DNA of 12,615 bases from Brachyspira sp. CAG:484. Its GTDB lineage: Bacteria > Cyanobacteriota > Vampirovibrionia > Gastranaerophilales > Gastranaerophilaceae. The position numbers were made by a program, and so were the translations under genes. Where the stretch lies: the NCBI GenBank assembly GCA_000431315.1, contig HF989682.1, positions 1 through 12,615 on the forward strand, written 5' to 3'. Positions within the stretch are counted from its first letter, which is position 1; the number at the start of each line of letters is the position of its first letter. Below, piece after piece: positions 1 to 7,870 of this stretch. The notes under the pieces are model-generated. The model ran no database searches and had not been told where the DNA came from. It saw nothing but the letters and a program-made list of their open reading frames with translations.

Positions 1-680
1 GCTTTACGTTAGCCGAGGTGTTGATAACCCTGGGCATAATAGGTGTGGTTGCAGCTATGACAATGCCTGCTTTAACAGCAAATAGTAGAAAACAGGAAGT
101 TACTTCCAGATTGAAAAAAGTAAATAGTATAATGCAGCAAGCTATTTTGCTGTCAGTAAATGATAATGGTCCGATGGAATACTGGAATAAGGCTGATAAC
201 TCAATTACTCCCGGTGAGGATGGAACACCAACATATGATCCTGTAGGCGGTTCAAAAGAAGCTTATGAATTTTTCATGAAGTATTTTGCGCCATATATTA
301 AATATACAAAAATAGATGAAATGACGAATTGTCCTTTTGATTCCACTCAAATGCGGACACAGGTTACTCTTGCAGATGGTACTGTTATGTGCATAAAGAA
401 TGGTGCTTGTATTGATTTTGATATTGATATAAATGGAAATAAAAAACCAAACAAAGGAGGGCTGGATAGATTTTACTATGTATTTTGTCCGACTAAAGTT
501 AAGGAATATTTTAATAAATCCGGCTTTGGACCATATCGCGGCAGTTTCACACTAGAAAACTGGAACGATAGAGATAGTCTGTTAGAAGTTTGTGCTAAAG
601 GAAATGATTCTTCTGCTTGTGCAAGGCTTATTGAGTATGATGGCTGGGAGATAAAAGATGATTATCCGCTTCATATTTAA
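1..680 (+). CDS. Type IV pilin / type II secretion pseudopilin-like protein, 5' end missing
   Basis: The reading frame is already open at the left edge: codons from base 3 give FTLAEVLITLGIIGVV, the start of a mature class III prepilin with Phe1 and the conserved Glu5. The leader peptide and start codon lie outside the window. The GTG at 18 is inside this motif and is not the true start. Such proteins are cut and N-methylated by a prepilin peptidase and assembled from the inner membrane into a pilus or pseudopilus. The first ~24 residues form the hydrophobic alpha-helix; the remaining ~200 residues are a soluble head with several cysteines (CPF, MCIKNGAC, FCPTK, EVCAKG, SSACA) that may form disulfides. 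Many similar pilins occur in Gastranaerophilales genomes, so the exact role (pilus, secretion, DNA uptake) cannot be named. It stops with TAA at 678-680, just before a strong hairpin. Confidence 0.85.
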   Translation, partial: FTLAEVLITLGIIGVVAAMTMPALTANSRKQEVTSRLKKVNSIMQQAILLSVNDNGPMEYWNKADNSITPGEDGTPTYDPVGGSKEAYEFFMKYFAPYIKYTKIDEMTNCPFDSTQMRTQVTLADGTVMCIKNGACIDFDIDINGNKKPNKGGLDRFYYVFCPTKVKEYFNKSGFGPYRGSFTLENWNDRDSLLEVCAKGNDSSACARLIEYDGWEIKDDYPLHI

Positions 681-690
681 TATCTTTTAG

Positions 691-720
691 AAAAAATGCC
701 TTTCTTAAAAGGCATTTTTT
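691..720. terminator. Bidirectional intrinsic terminator between prepilin and aroB
   Basis: A perfect 13-bp inverted repeat (691-703 AAAAAATGCCTTT, 708-720 AAAGGCATTTTTT) encloses a four-base loop CTTA. The right arm ends in six T for plus-strand transcripts, and the left arm gives a U-run for minus-strand transcripts. It lies 10 bp after the prepilin stop and 1 bp from the aroB stop, so it can serve both convergent genes. Confidence 0.9.
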
Positions 721-721
721 A

Positions 722-1786
722 TTACAAAAAATCATTTTCGGTGAGTTTAAATTCTTCTACAACAGAATAATCAACAGGCAGAATAAAGGTTATATAATCT
801 GAATCTGCCTTTTTATCCATTTTCATTAACCTGACCATTTTTTCAATCGGATAGTCCTGGATTTTTTTGAAATTGAATTTTTTAATTACATCATCTGCAA
901 AATATTTATAATTTTCGTCTATAAGATTTCGTTTTACAGCCATATCAAACGCAAAAATCATACCTTTAACAATAGCTTCGCCATGTGTGAATTTTTTATA
1001 GTTTGTGTATTTTTCAACAGCATGACCGTAAGTGTGACCAAAATTAAGAATTTTTCGCAAGCCGCCTTCTTTTTCATCTTTTTGAACAACTGAAACTTTT
1101 AATTTTATACATATTTCTATAAGCTGTTCAAGAGTTTTTGGCTGGCGTGATAGAATTTTCTCTACGTTCTCGCTGATAAAGTTTGTAAGGTTTAGTTCTT
1201 CTTCACATCTACAGCTTTTTTCAATGAAAGCATACTTTACGACTTCGCCAAGCCCTGTTTTAAATTGTCTGTCATCAAGTGTTTTCAGAAAATTTGTATT
1301 AATCAGGACAACTTTCGGCTGGTAAAAACTTCCGACAAGATTTTTACCAAAATCAGTGTCTATGCCTGTTTTGCCGCCTACAGAGCTGTCAACGCAAGCC
1401 AGAAGAGTTGTAGGAACCTGTATAAAATTTATTCCACGCATATATGTTGATGCTGCAAATCCTGCAATATCACCAACAACACCGCCTCCGACCGCTATTA
1501 TGCTATCTCCGCGCGTAAGCTGCATTTTCAGAGCATGATTGAGAATTTTTTGGTAGTTTTTAAAATTTTTTTCTTTTTCTCCATCTTTCATCACAAATTT
1601 TTCGGACTTATCAAAGCCCAAAACCTTGCCATAAAGTTTATTAACCTTTTCGGAGATGATTACCAGAAATTTTTTGCCTGATGTATACGAGAGGATTTTT
1701 TTATGCAAACCTGAAATATCTTCATTATTAATAATAATCGGATAACTTTTTGAGGATGAATTAATATTAACAGATAAATCAGCCAT
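722..1786 (-). CDS. aroB: 3-dehydroquinate synthase
   Basis: AroB converts DAHP to 3-dehydroquinate, the second step of the shikimate pathway to aromatic amino acids, using NAD and a divalent metal in the cytoplasm. The 354-aa length is normal for the family. Visible hallmarks are the NAD-binding GGGVVGD (100-106), the PTTLLACVDSSVGGKTG block (125-141) and the metal ligands expected at Glu181 (GLGEVVKYA), His251 (NFGHTYGHA) and His268 (THGE). The ATG start is supported by a GGAG Shine-Dalgarno at 1793-1796 with 6-nt spacing. The gene overlaps the 3' end of aroK by 8 nt, so the two are almost certainly co-transcribed and translationally coupled; the SD lies inside the aroK coding sequence. Its stop abuts the shared terminator. 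Confidence 0.97.
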   Translation of the reverse strand: MADLSVNINSSSKSYPIIINNEDISGLHKKILSYTSGKKFLVIISEKVNKLYGKVLGFDKSEKFVMKDGEKEKNFKNYQKILNHALKMQLTRGDSIIAVGGGVVGDIAGFAASTYMRGINFIQVPTTLLACVDSSVGGKTGIDTDFGKNLVGSFYQPKVVLINTNFLKTLDDRQFKTGLGEVVKYAFIEKSCRCEEELNLTNFISENVEKILSRQPKTLEQLIEICIKLKVSVVQKDEKEGGLRKILNFGHTYGHAVEKYTNYKKFTHGEAIVKGMIFAFDMAVKRNLIDENYKYFADDVIKKFNFKKIQDYPIEKMVRLMKMDKKADSDYITFILPVDYSVVEEFKLTENDFL

Positions 1787-2321
1787 TTATAACTCCAAGA
1801 ATTTCATTAACTATATCATAAGGAGTTTTGCCATCTGTGTCAATTGTAACGTCAGCTTTTTCATAATTCCCGGAACGATTTTGTGATAATTTTTCAATCC
1901 TTTCCAGAGAAAAGTTTTTTGCAAGCAATGGGCGATGTGTTTCAAGTTTAATTCTGTTATAAATCTCCTGAGGCGATGCTTTCAGATAAATAACAAGACA
2001 ATTATCCAATAAAAGCCTGCGGTTCCATTCGTCTTCAAAAGCACCTCCGCCCGGGGCAATTATCTGATGTTTCAGTACTGCAAATTTTTTAATTTTTTCA
2101 CGTTCAAGTTCGCGGAAACGAGGTTCGCCAAACTTTAAAAAGATTTCCGAGATTTTTCTGCCTGTACCTTTTTCAATTTCATTATCAATATCCACAAGGC
2201 TGAAATCTGTTAAAACCTTATGCAATTCTTCAGCAACGGTTGTTTTGCCGCTGCCCATCATTCCTATTAATGCTATGTTGTCTTTTTTCATAAATTTTTT
2301 CCGGATGTTAAGTTTTATCAT
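1779..2321 (-). CDS. aroK: Shikimate kinase
   Basis: AroK phosphorylates shikimate at the 3-OH with ATP. Counting from the first ATG (180 aa) it has the P-loop GMMGSGKTT (20-28), the substrate-binding Asp pair VDID (43-46), FRELE (69-73), the GGG of the Walker B-like region (91-93), the lid motif RPLL (130-133) and a late Arg in QNRSGNY. The start is uncertain: the ATG at 2321 has no Shine-Dalgarno and sits at the edge of a palindrome; the in-frame ATG at 2291 (MKKDNIALIG) gives a more typical 170 aa, begins just before the beta-strand leading to the P-loop, and has a weak GGA about 10 nt upstream. I lean slightly to 2291. It is the first gene of the aroK-aroB pair. Confidence 0.96.
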   Translation of the reverse strand: MIKLNIRKKFMKKDNIALIGMMGSGKTTVAEELHKVLTDFSLVDIDNEIEKGTGRKISEIFLKFGEPRFRELEREKIKKFAVLKHQIIAPGGGAFEDEWNRRLLLDNCLVIYLKASPQEIYNRIKLETHRPLLAKNFSLERIEKLSQNRSGNYEKADVTIDTDGKTPYDIVNEILGVING

Positions 2322-2340
2322 ACAATAAATATTTATTGTA
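2321..2340. promoter_or_regulatory. Perfect 20-bp palindrome in the aroK / metallophosphoesterase divergent gap
   Basis: TACAATAAATATTTATTGTA is a perfect dyad that fills most of the 30-bp gap between the two divergent starts. Each arm reads TACAAT, a 5/6 match to a -10 hexamer, so it could be back-to-back -10 elements, an operator, or both. A TAGAAT hexamer at 2339-2344 overlaps its right edge, 7 nt before the plus-strand ATG. No good -35 was found in either direction. Confidence 0.4.
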
Positions 2341-2351
2341 GAATATTACCT

Positions 2352-3116
2352 ATGAAATGGATTTTTATTTTATTTATAATTTTTGTTTTTTACATCACAG
2401 TTGTTGAACCTAATATTCTCACAGTAAAGCATATAAAGCTGGAAAATAAGTTGCTTAGGGGTTTAACAATAGTTTTTGCAAGTGATTTTCATCTCAAACC
2501 TTATGAACTATACAGACTAAAACGTATTGTAAAAACAATTAACGCGCAAAATCCTGATATAATACTTCTTGGCGGAGATTATGTTAATGGTCATAAAAGA
2601 GGGAATACGTTAAACTTACATACAATTGCCGATGAACTTTCTAATTTGAAATCAAAATACGGAACAGCAGCTGTAATGGGAAACCATGACGGTTGGCAGG
2701 GTAAAAAAGAAATTATAGAAGCATTTGAAAGGGCAGGGATTACTGTTCTTGAGAATGAAAATAAAAACTTTGACCGTATTACAATTGCCGGTTTAGAGGA
2801 CTTGCAAACAGCAAATCCGGATGTTGAAAAAGCACTCTCTGGCACCGTTCATCCGGTGATAATGCTTACACATACACCTGATATGATTGACGAAATTCCT
2901 TCAACCGTTGAGCTTACTCTGGCAGGTCACACGCATGGAGGACAGGTTGTTCCGGGTAAACCGCTTGTTGTTCCATCTAAATACGGAGTAAAGTATGCTT
3001 ATGGAATGTTTGATGCTGATGACAAAAAGATGTTTGTTTCACGCGGATTGGGAACAAGTATTCTGCCTGTAAGGTTTAACTGTTTTCCTGAAATTGTTGT
3101 GATTGAATTTATTTAA
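2352..3116 (+). CDS. YaeI-type membrane-anchored metallophosphoesterase
   Basis: This is a calcineurin-like phosphoesterase with the full set of dinuclear-metal motifs: SDFH (Asp45, His47), GGDYVNG (Asp76), MGNHDG (Asn111, His112), LTHTPD (His174) and AGHTHGGQ (His193, His195). Residues 3-19 form a hydrophobic N-terminal anchor without a clear cleavage site. This architecture and the GLGTSILPVRFNCFPEIVVIE end match the YaeI/LpxG-like branch, some members of which hydrolyse UDP-2,3-diacylglucosamine in lipid A synthesis; the substrate here is not proven. The ATG has no Shine-Dalgarno and a TAGAAT -10-like hexamer lies only 7 nt upstream, suggesting a leaderless message. Its 3' end overlaps the convergent transporter gene by 8 nt. 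Confidence 0.9.
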   Translation: MKWIFILFIIFVFYITVVEPNILTVKHIKLENKLLRGLTIVFASDFHLKPYELYRLKRIVKTINAQNPDIILLGGDYVNGHKRGNTLNLHTIADELSNLKSKYGTAAVMGNHDGWQGKKEIIEAFERAGITVLENENKNFDRITIAGLEDLQTANPDVEKALSGTVHPVIMLTHTPDMIDEIPSTVELTLAGHTHGGQVVPGKPLVVPSKYGVKYAYGMFDADDKKMFVSRGLGTSILPVRFNCFPEIVVIEFI

Positions 3117-4698
3117 CACCGGCAGGTGTTTTTACTTCTTCAACAACAACTTCGGCTTTTTTAGGCTTCTTCATTAATAACATTAACGGGATTACTAAAA
3201 AGCATATTACTCCGAAAATTCTGAATGAATCAATAAACGCCCATAGCGTAGATTGTTTTATCAAATCTCCGTAAAGCGAGTACTGTGCCATATACTGTGC
3301 AACACTTTGATGTGCATATGCAGATAATGCACCGGCTGTAGATTGCATTTTTGAAATAAATACAGGGTTAAGGTCGTTAAGCTTGCCAACCAGCATATAC
3401 TGGTGAATTTGGGCAAACCTCGTAAGCATTGTCGCAACTAAAGATGTTCCGATTGCACTTCCTATGTTCTTCAACAAGTTTTGTATCCCTGTGGCATTTG
3501 TCATCTGTTCATTCTTAAGTGTATCAACCGATAAGTTCATAATAGGAACCATAGATAAACCCATGCCCATGCCCATAAAAAAGTTTGGAATTGCAATATT
3601 CATGTTTGATATTTGTAGATTTAAAGCACCAAAAGCAAGACCGGCTCCGCCTATTAAAGATAAACCTGCAACAACCATAAGCCTGTTGTCTAATTTATTA
3701 GAAAGCGTAGCAGTTATCATCATTGCAGTCATACTTCCCAAACCGCGCGGCATCATTGTTGCTCCGCTAAGAAATGCTGTATAACCCATCATACTTTGCA
3801 GAAACTGAGGTAATATCGCAAGAGAAGCATACAGCACCGCCTGAATTACTACCTGTATAATCGTACCTGCCGTAAAGTTACGATCCTTAAACACTTTTAA
3901 ATCAACAAGTGATTCCTTGTTTGTAAGCTGGGAATGAAAGAACAATACACACGCCACAACAGAAACACCAAATGTCCAGCGAATCCATGTCGCATTAAAC
4001 CAGTCTGCATTGTTACCCTTATCAAGAACTGTTTGAAGGGTTACAAGCCATATTGTCAGGTAAAAGAAACCCTTTGCGTCAATTTTCACATTTTTATGTT
4101 TCCTTGCATAAGGCGGATCTTCAAGCAGTTTATTACATAAAATCGCAGCAGCGCACCCAAAAGGTACATTAATATAAAAAATCCATGGCCAGGTCCAGTT
4201 ATCAGTAATCCATCCCCCAAGAACCGGTCCTATTATCGGGGCTAAGATTACACCCATGCCAAATACAGACATTGCCAGACCGCGTTTTTCTTTTGGGAAA
4301 CTTTCTACCATTATCGCCTGTGATATTGGCAAAATCCCGCCGCCTCCAAAACCTTGCAAAACTCTTGCAAATATCATAAATTCAATATTTTTTGCCATAC
4401 CGCACAACATTGATGCTATGGTAAACAACAATATGCTGATTATGAAAAAGTTCTTACGGCCGAAAACTTTGCTGAAAAAGTCAACAGCAGGAATTACAAT
4501 CCCGGCGGCAATAAGATAACTTGTTAAAATCCACATTGATTCATCGCGTGTAGCTGAAAAACTTCCTGCCATATGCGGCAAAGCTACGTTTCCGATTGTG
4601 CCGTCAAGCACGTATATAAATACTGCAAGCATTACAGGTATAATCATTAACCATGGGTTGACTGAGGGTGTCCATTCTTGATTTTGTTCGTTTGCCAT
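3109..4698 (-). CDS. emrB: EmrB/QacA-type (DHA2) 14-TM drug:H+ antiporter, second copy in the operon
   Basis: A 529-aa major facilitator of the DHA2 family, probably the inner-membrane pump of a tripartite efflux system. Visible motifs are the TM1 motif LDGTIGNVALP (31-41), the loop motif FGRKNFF (79-85), RVLQGFGGGG (112-121) in TM4, and the antiporter motif C region APIIGPVLGG (153-162) followed by WIFYINVPFG. Hydrophobic segments continue to the C-terminus, ending in a charged tail (KKPKKAEVVVEEVK). It begins with ATG in the sequence TAATG, sharing one base with the stop of the upstream paralogue, so translation is probably coupled; only a weak purine run precedes it. It is the last gene of the marR-emrA-emrB-emrB unit and its end overlaps the convergent phosphoesterase gene with no visible terminator. 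Confidence 0.93.
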   Translation of the reverse strand: MANEQNQEWTPSVNPWLMIIPVMLAVFIYVLDGTIGNVALPHMAGSFSATRDESMWILTSYLIAAGIVIPAVDFFSKVFGRKNFFIISILLFTIASMLCGMAKNIEFMIFARVLQGFGGGGILPISQAIMVESFPKEKRGLAMSVFGMGVILAPIIGPVLGGWITDNWTWPWIFYINVPFGCAAAILCNKLLEDPPYARKHKNVKIDAKGFFYLTIWLVTLQTVLDKGNNADWFNATWIRWTFGVSVVACVLFFHSQLTNKESLVDLKVFKDRNFTAGTIIQVVIQAVLYASLAILPQFLQSMMGYTAFLSGATMMPRGLGSMTAMMITATLSNKLDNRLMVVAGLSLIGGAGLAFGALNLQISNMNIAIPNFFMGMGMGLSMVPIMNLSVDTLKNEQMTNATGIQNLLKNIGSAIGTSLVATMLTRFAQIHQYMLVGKLNDLNPVFISKMQSTAGALSAYAHQSVAQYMAQYSLYGDLIKQSTLWAFIDSFRIFGVICFLVIPLMLLMKKPKKAEVVVEEVKTPAGVK

Positions 4699-6263
4699 TA
4701 ATTTTCTGCTTTCTTCTCACTTTTTAATAAGAACATTATTGGTATTAATATAAAACAAGCGGTTGCAAATACTTTAAATGTTGTCATATAAGCGCATAGG
4801 GTAGATTGCTGGATAAGCTGGTTGTACAGCATTTTCCCCGCCATATAAGTAGCGTTCATCATATCCCCTGCCTGATGAATAAATGTATTTGCATATGAGC
4901 TTAATCTGTCTGCATAAATAGAATTTAAATCAGTTAAAGATTTTACAAGTCCATGCTGATGTACCTGTGAAAATCTGGAAATCATTGTCGCAACAAGAGA
5001 AGTTCCTATTGCACCTCCGATAGTTTTTAGCAGGTTTTGAAACCCTGAAGCATTTGTCATCTGGTCGTTTCTAAGTGTTATACAGGAAAGGGTTGTAATA
5101 GGCATCATAGTAAATACAAGCCCTACACCGAATACAAAATTTGGTATTACAATATTCATCATGCTTATTTGAAGATTTAAATCACTTAGCATCCAGCCTC
5201 CTGTACCCAGACAGGCAAGACCTATTATGCCGTAATTTCTGTAACTAATTCTGCCGCCTATTCCGCCAAAGATTGCAAGTGCTGTGAATGCCCCGAGCCC
5301 CCTTGGCATAATAGCAAGACCGCTGGTAAAAGCATCATATCCCATCATATTTTGAAGCATTTGCGGAAGGATTGCGAGCGATGCCAGAAGAACGGCATTT
5401 ATTAATATCAGCATTCCTGTTCCGAAAAGAAAATTCATATCCTTTAAAACATCAAGTTTTACAAGCGGTTTTTTGCCTTTAACCTGTGAAATAAAGAATA
5501 AAATACATCCTATAGCTGCAACAGCACTCAGCCAGCAAATCCATGGTGCATTAAACCAGTCAGCGTCGTTTCCTTTATCAAACACAATCTGTAAAGGTAT
5601 AAGCCATACACAAAGCCATAAAAATCCAAACTTATCAAGATGTGTGTTTGGCTGGCGTCTTGCATAAGGCGGGTCTTCCAGATATTTTTTTGCAAGAGCT
5701 ATGCAAAGAAAACCTACAGGAACATTGATAAAGAAAATATACGGCCAGGACCAGTTTTCTGTGATATATCCGCCCATTACAGGACCTAAAATCGGTGCTA
5801 CAACTACAACAAGTCCAAAAACCGCCATTGCTTTGTTACGTTCTTCACCCTTGAAGCATTCCATACAAACCGCCTGTGCCATAGGCATAAGGCAGCCTCC
5901 GCCAAAACCCTGCAACGCTCTTGCCAGAACTATCATTCCTATTGATTGCGCTGTGCCGCAAAGGAACGATGCTATTGTAAATATAAAAACCCCGAGCATA
6001 AAGAAATTTTTTCTTCCCATAAACTTACAAAAAAAGTCAATCATAGGGATTACAATACTGCTTGCCATTAAATAGCTTGTTAAAACCCATATTGATTCCT
6101 GATTGCTTACGGAATACGTTCCGGCAATATGCGGAAGCGCTACGTTTGCAACCGTTTCATCCAAAGCATACATAAATGTTGCTATCATTACCGGCATTAT
6201 TATAAGCCAGGGATTTGTAACAGGTTTCCATTCTTCTTGTTGTATAAGTTGTTCTTTTTCCAT
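4698..6263 (-). CDS. emrB: EmrB/QacA-type (DHA2) 14-TM drug:H+ antiporter, first copy in the operon
   Basis: A 521-aa DHA2 transporter clearly paralogous to the next gene: both share the N-terminal NPWL-I-PVM, the TM1 motif (here LDETVANVALP, 34-44), GRKNFF, RALQGFGGG (115-123), APILGPVMGG (156-165), DPPYARR, MGYDAF-SG, PRGLG and a conserved C-terminal half including QMTNASG-QNLLK. The TM1 motif keeps acidic Glu36 after Asp35, where the second copy has Gly, so proton or substrate coupling could differ. With EmrA and a TolC-like channel it would export hydrophobic drugs, uncouplers or lipids across both membranes. The ATG at 6263 has no Shine-Dalgarno; an inverted repeat with a T-run lies just upstream (6281-6320). 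It follows emrA after 71 nt. Confidence 0.93.
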   Translation of the reverse strand: MEKEQLIQQEEWKPVTNPWLIIMPVMIATFMYALDETVANVALPHIAGTYSVSNQESIWVLTSYLMASSIVIPMIDFFCKFMGRKNFFMLGVFIFTIASFLCGTAQSIGMIVLARALQGFGGGCLMPMAQAVCMECFKGEERNKAMAVFGLVVVVAPILGPVMGGYITENWSWPYIFFINVPVGFLCIALAKKYLEDPPYARRQPNTHLDKFGFLWLCVWLIPLQIVFDKGNDADWFNAPWICWLSAVAAIGCILFFISQVKGKKPLVKLDVLKDMNFLFGTGMLILINAVLLASLAILPQMLQNMMGYDAFTSGLAIMPRGLGAFTALAIFGGIGGRISYRNYGIIGLACLGTGGWMLSDLNLQISMMNIVIPNFVFGVGLVFTMMPITTLSCITLRNDQMTNASGFQNLLKTIGGAIGTSLVATMISRFSQVHQHGLVKSLTDLNSIYADRLSSYANTFIHQAGDMMNATYMAGKMLYNQLIQQSTLCAYMTTFKVFATACFILIPIMFLLKSEKKAEN

Positions 6264-6280
6264 AGGGTTTTTTATTTTTA

Positions 6281-6320
6281 AAAAAGTGAGTTTTGGTTAA
6301 TGTCCCTCTGCTCACTTTTT
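6281..6320 (-). terminator. Intra-operon hairpin with T-run between emrA and emrB (possible partial terminator)
   Basis: Perfect 10-bp inverted repeat: AAAAAGTGAG (6281-6290) and CTCACTTTTT (6311-6320), loop of 20 nt. Read on the minus strand, the direction of the operon, the hairpin ends in a six-U run and is followed by the emrB start 17 nt later. The stem is AT-rich, so it is more likely a leaky terminator, attenuator or processing/stability element than a full stop. Its loop holds a GAGGG-like run, too far from the ATG to be its normal SD. Confidence 0.45.
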
Positions 6321-6334
6321 CAACTCTCTCTTTC

Positions 6335-7339
6335 TTATTCTTTAACTTTAACTTTTGGCACAACTGACATTCCCGGTACAATGTTGTATTCATTAGGATC
6401 GATTTTTTCAGTGAATACGATTTTTACAGGAATTCTCTGTACGATTTTTACGAAAGATCCGACTGCATTTTCAGGAGGGAACAAGCTTGATTTTGCTCCT
6501 GAACTTCTCTGGATGCTGTCAATTTTTCCTTTAAATACATGATTTGGATATGTATCAATTTTTATATCAACAGGCTGTTCAGGTTTCATATGTCTTAACT
6601 GGTTTTCCTTAAAGTTTGCGACAACCCATACATCGTTTGGAACTATTACAAACAGTGGAGAACCAGGCTGAACATACATACCAACTTCTACTCTTCTGTT
6701 AGAAACAGTACCGTCTTGAGGGGCAATTACCTTTGTGTATGAAAGGTTAAGTGCAGCTCTGTCACGTTCTGCTTTTACTGCTTTTAAGTCTGCATCTGCA
6801 ACTTTATTATCGTTTGATGATAACAAAGCTTCTTCTGCCTGTGTTAAGTTAGCCTGTGCGGCATCGTACTTGGCTTGTGCAGCATCGAGTGTTTGTTTTG
6901 AAACTGCGCCGGATTCAAAAAGTTTTGTGTATCTGTCTAAATCTTTTTTGGCAACATCAATATTTGTCTGCATAGCTTTAAAATTAGCTTTTGCGTTTTT
7001 CTGGTTTAAAAGAGTTCTCTGGTAGTTAGCTTCTGCTTTATCGAGTGCAACCTTATAATCGGTGTCATCAATTTCTGCTACAACCATACCTGCTTTTATA
7101 GGCTGATTATCTTTAACATAAACTTTTGTGATGTGCCCTGCAACTTTTGGTGAAACCTGAACGGTAGTTGTTTCTACATAAGCATCATCAGTAGACTGAT
7201 ATACTAAAGCATCGTGCACAAAATAGCCGATTGCTCCGAGTAAAATTATACCTAAGATTATACCTATTGTTCTTTTTCTGCCTTTAGGCGGCTCTTTTTT
7301 CTCTTCTTCTTTAATCTCTGTTGTTTTTTCGTCTTCCAT
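6335..7339 (-). CDS. emrA: EmrA/HlyD-family periplasmic adaptor (membrane fusion protein)
   Basis: This adaptor links an inner-membrane EmrB pump to an outer-membrane channel. Numbered from the upstream ATG at 7351, it has a charged cytoplasmic N-terminus, one TM helix (~28-46), the STDDAYVE motif (53-60), the first lipoyl half (~65-98), an Ala/Lys/Gln-rich alpha-helical hairpin (~100-205), the second lipoyl half with VIAPQDGTVSNR (208-219), the beta-barrel VWVVANFKE (241-249) and the EmrA-type end SLFPPENAVGSFVKIVQR. I place the start at ATG 7339 (334 aa), because GAGG at 7346-7349 stands 6 nt before it, while the ATG at 7351 has no SD and its own codons contain that site. marR ends 21 nt upstream; same operon. 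Confidence 0.93.
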   Translation of the reverse strand: MEDEKTTEIKEEEKKEPPKGRKRTIGIILGIILLGAIGYFVHDALVYQSTDDAYVETTTVQVSPKVAGHITKVYVKDNQPIKAGMVVAEIDDTDYKVALDKAEANYQRTLLNQKNAKANFKAMQTNIDVAKKDLDRYTKLFESGAVSKQTLDAAQAKYDAAQANLTQAEEALLSSNDNKVADADLKAVKAERDRAALNLSYTKVIAPQDGTVSNRRVEVGMYVQPGSPLFVIVPNDVWVVANFKENQLRHMKPEQPVDIKIDTYPNHVFKGKIDSIQRSSGAKSSLFPPENAVGSFVKIVQRIPVKIVFTEKIDPNEYNIVPGMSVVPKVKVKE

Positions 7340-7345
7340 TTTTAA

Positions 7346-7349
7346 CCTC
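7346..7349 (-). promoter_or_regulatory. Shine-Dalgarno deciding the emrA start
   Basis: GAGG on the minus strand with a 6-nt spacer (TTAAAA) to the ATG at 7339. It overlaps the alternative ATG at 7351 and argues for the shorter protein. Confidence 0.65.
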
Positions 7350-7360
7350 ATTTAATAATA

Positions 7361-7825
7361 TTATATATTCATGTTAACAAGTTCTTCTAAATTTTTTCTG
7401 AAAGCTCTTAATGTTTCCTGAAGTTTTTCAATTTCGTCTTCAGTAAATTTACAGGAAACATTCTGAAGATGGGCTTTAATTTTATTATTTGTTTCGGCAA
7501 GTTTTTTATTGCCTTCATCAGTAATAATCATTTTTTTGATAAGTCTGTTATTTTTAATATCAACAGCTCTTGTTATAAACTTTTTTTCTTCAAGCGCATT
7601 TAAAATTCTGCCTGTATTGGCTCTATCTTTGAGAATTAATTTGGCCAGATCTCTCTGGCAGATTCCAGGATGGCAGAAAATAGTATCGAGAGCAGCATGC
7701 TCTTCAGGTGTCAGACCTATTTGTAATTTTTCAAAAACCTGCGCTCCCAAAAGTTTCATAATTCTTGCTGTCAATTCTATATCATAATAAATACTATCTG
7801 TATAATGTTTATGTTCTGTAGTCAT
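7361..7825 (-). CDS. MarR-family transcriptional regulator
   Basis: A 154-aa winged-helix regulator of usual MarR length. N-terminal dimerisation helices (~8-35) precede a winged HTH: LTPEEHAALDTIF (38-50), QRDLAKLI (57-64), recognition helix DRANTGRILNALEEKKFI (67-84), wing TRAVDIKNNRLIKKMIITDEG (85-105), then the C-terminal dimerisation helix. MarR proteins bind palindromic operators as dimers and release on binding phenolic or lipophilic ligands, typically repressing neighbouring efflux genes. It is the first gene of the marR-emrA-emrB-emrB unit and divergent from the outer-membrane channel gene; palindromes in the gap are likely its operators. The ATG is preceded by GGAACTGGA, a poor but present SD. 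The effector cannot be read from the sequence. Confidence 0.93.
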   Translation of the reverse strand: MTTEHKHYTDSIYYDIELTARIMKLLGAQVFEKLQIGLTPEEHAALDTIFCHPGICQRDLAKLILKDRANTGRILNALEEKKFITRAVDIKNNRLIKKMIITDEGNKKLAETNNKIKAHLQNVSCKFTEDEIEKLQETLRAFRKNLEELVNMNI

Positions 7826-7836
7826 TCCAGTTCCGT

Positions 7837-7848
7837 TTCAAATTTGAA
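7837..7848. promoter_or_regulatory. 12-bp palindrome in the marR leader, candidate MarR operator
   Basis: TTCAAATTTGAA is a perfect dyad 11 bp upstream of the marR ATG and downstream of its predicted promoter. Size and position suit a MarR dimer acting as a roadblock for autorepression; binding is inference. Confidence 0.45.
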
Positions 7849-7870
7849 TGTGTGTTGTAAAAAAAATATG

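Noticed and set aside
5701..6075. 124-aa plus-strand frame inside the first emrB
   Set aside because: Shadow of a strongly conserved transporter gene on the other strand; no SD and no domain.
6157..6393. 78-aa minus-strand frame spanning the emrA-emrB gap
   Set aside because: Overlaps the ends of both genes in another frame and runs through the inverted repeat; composition is not protein-like.
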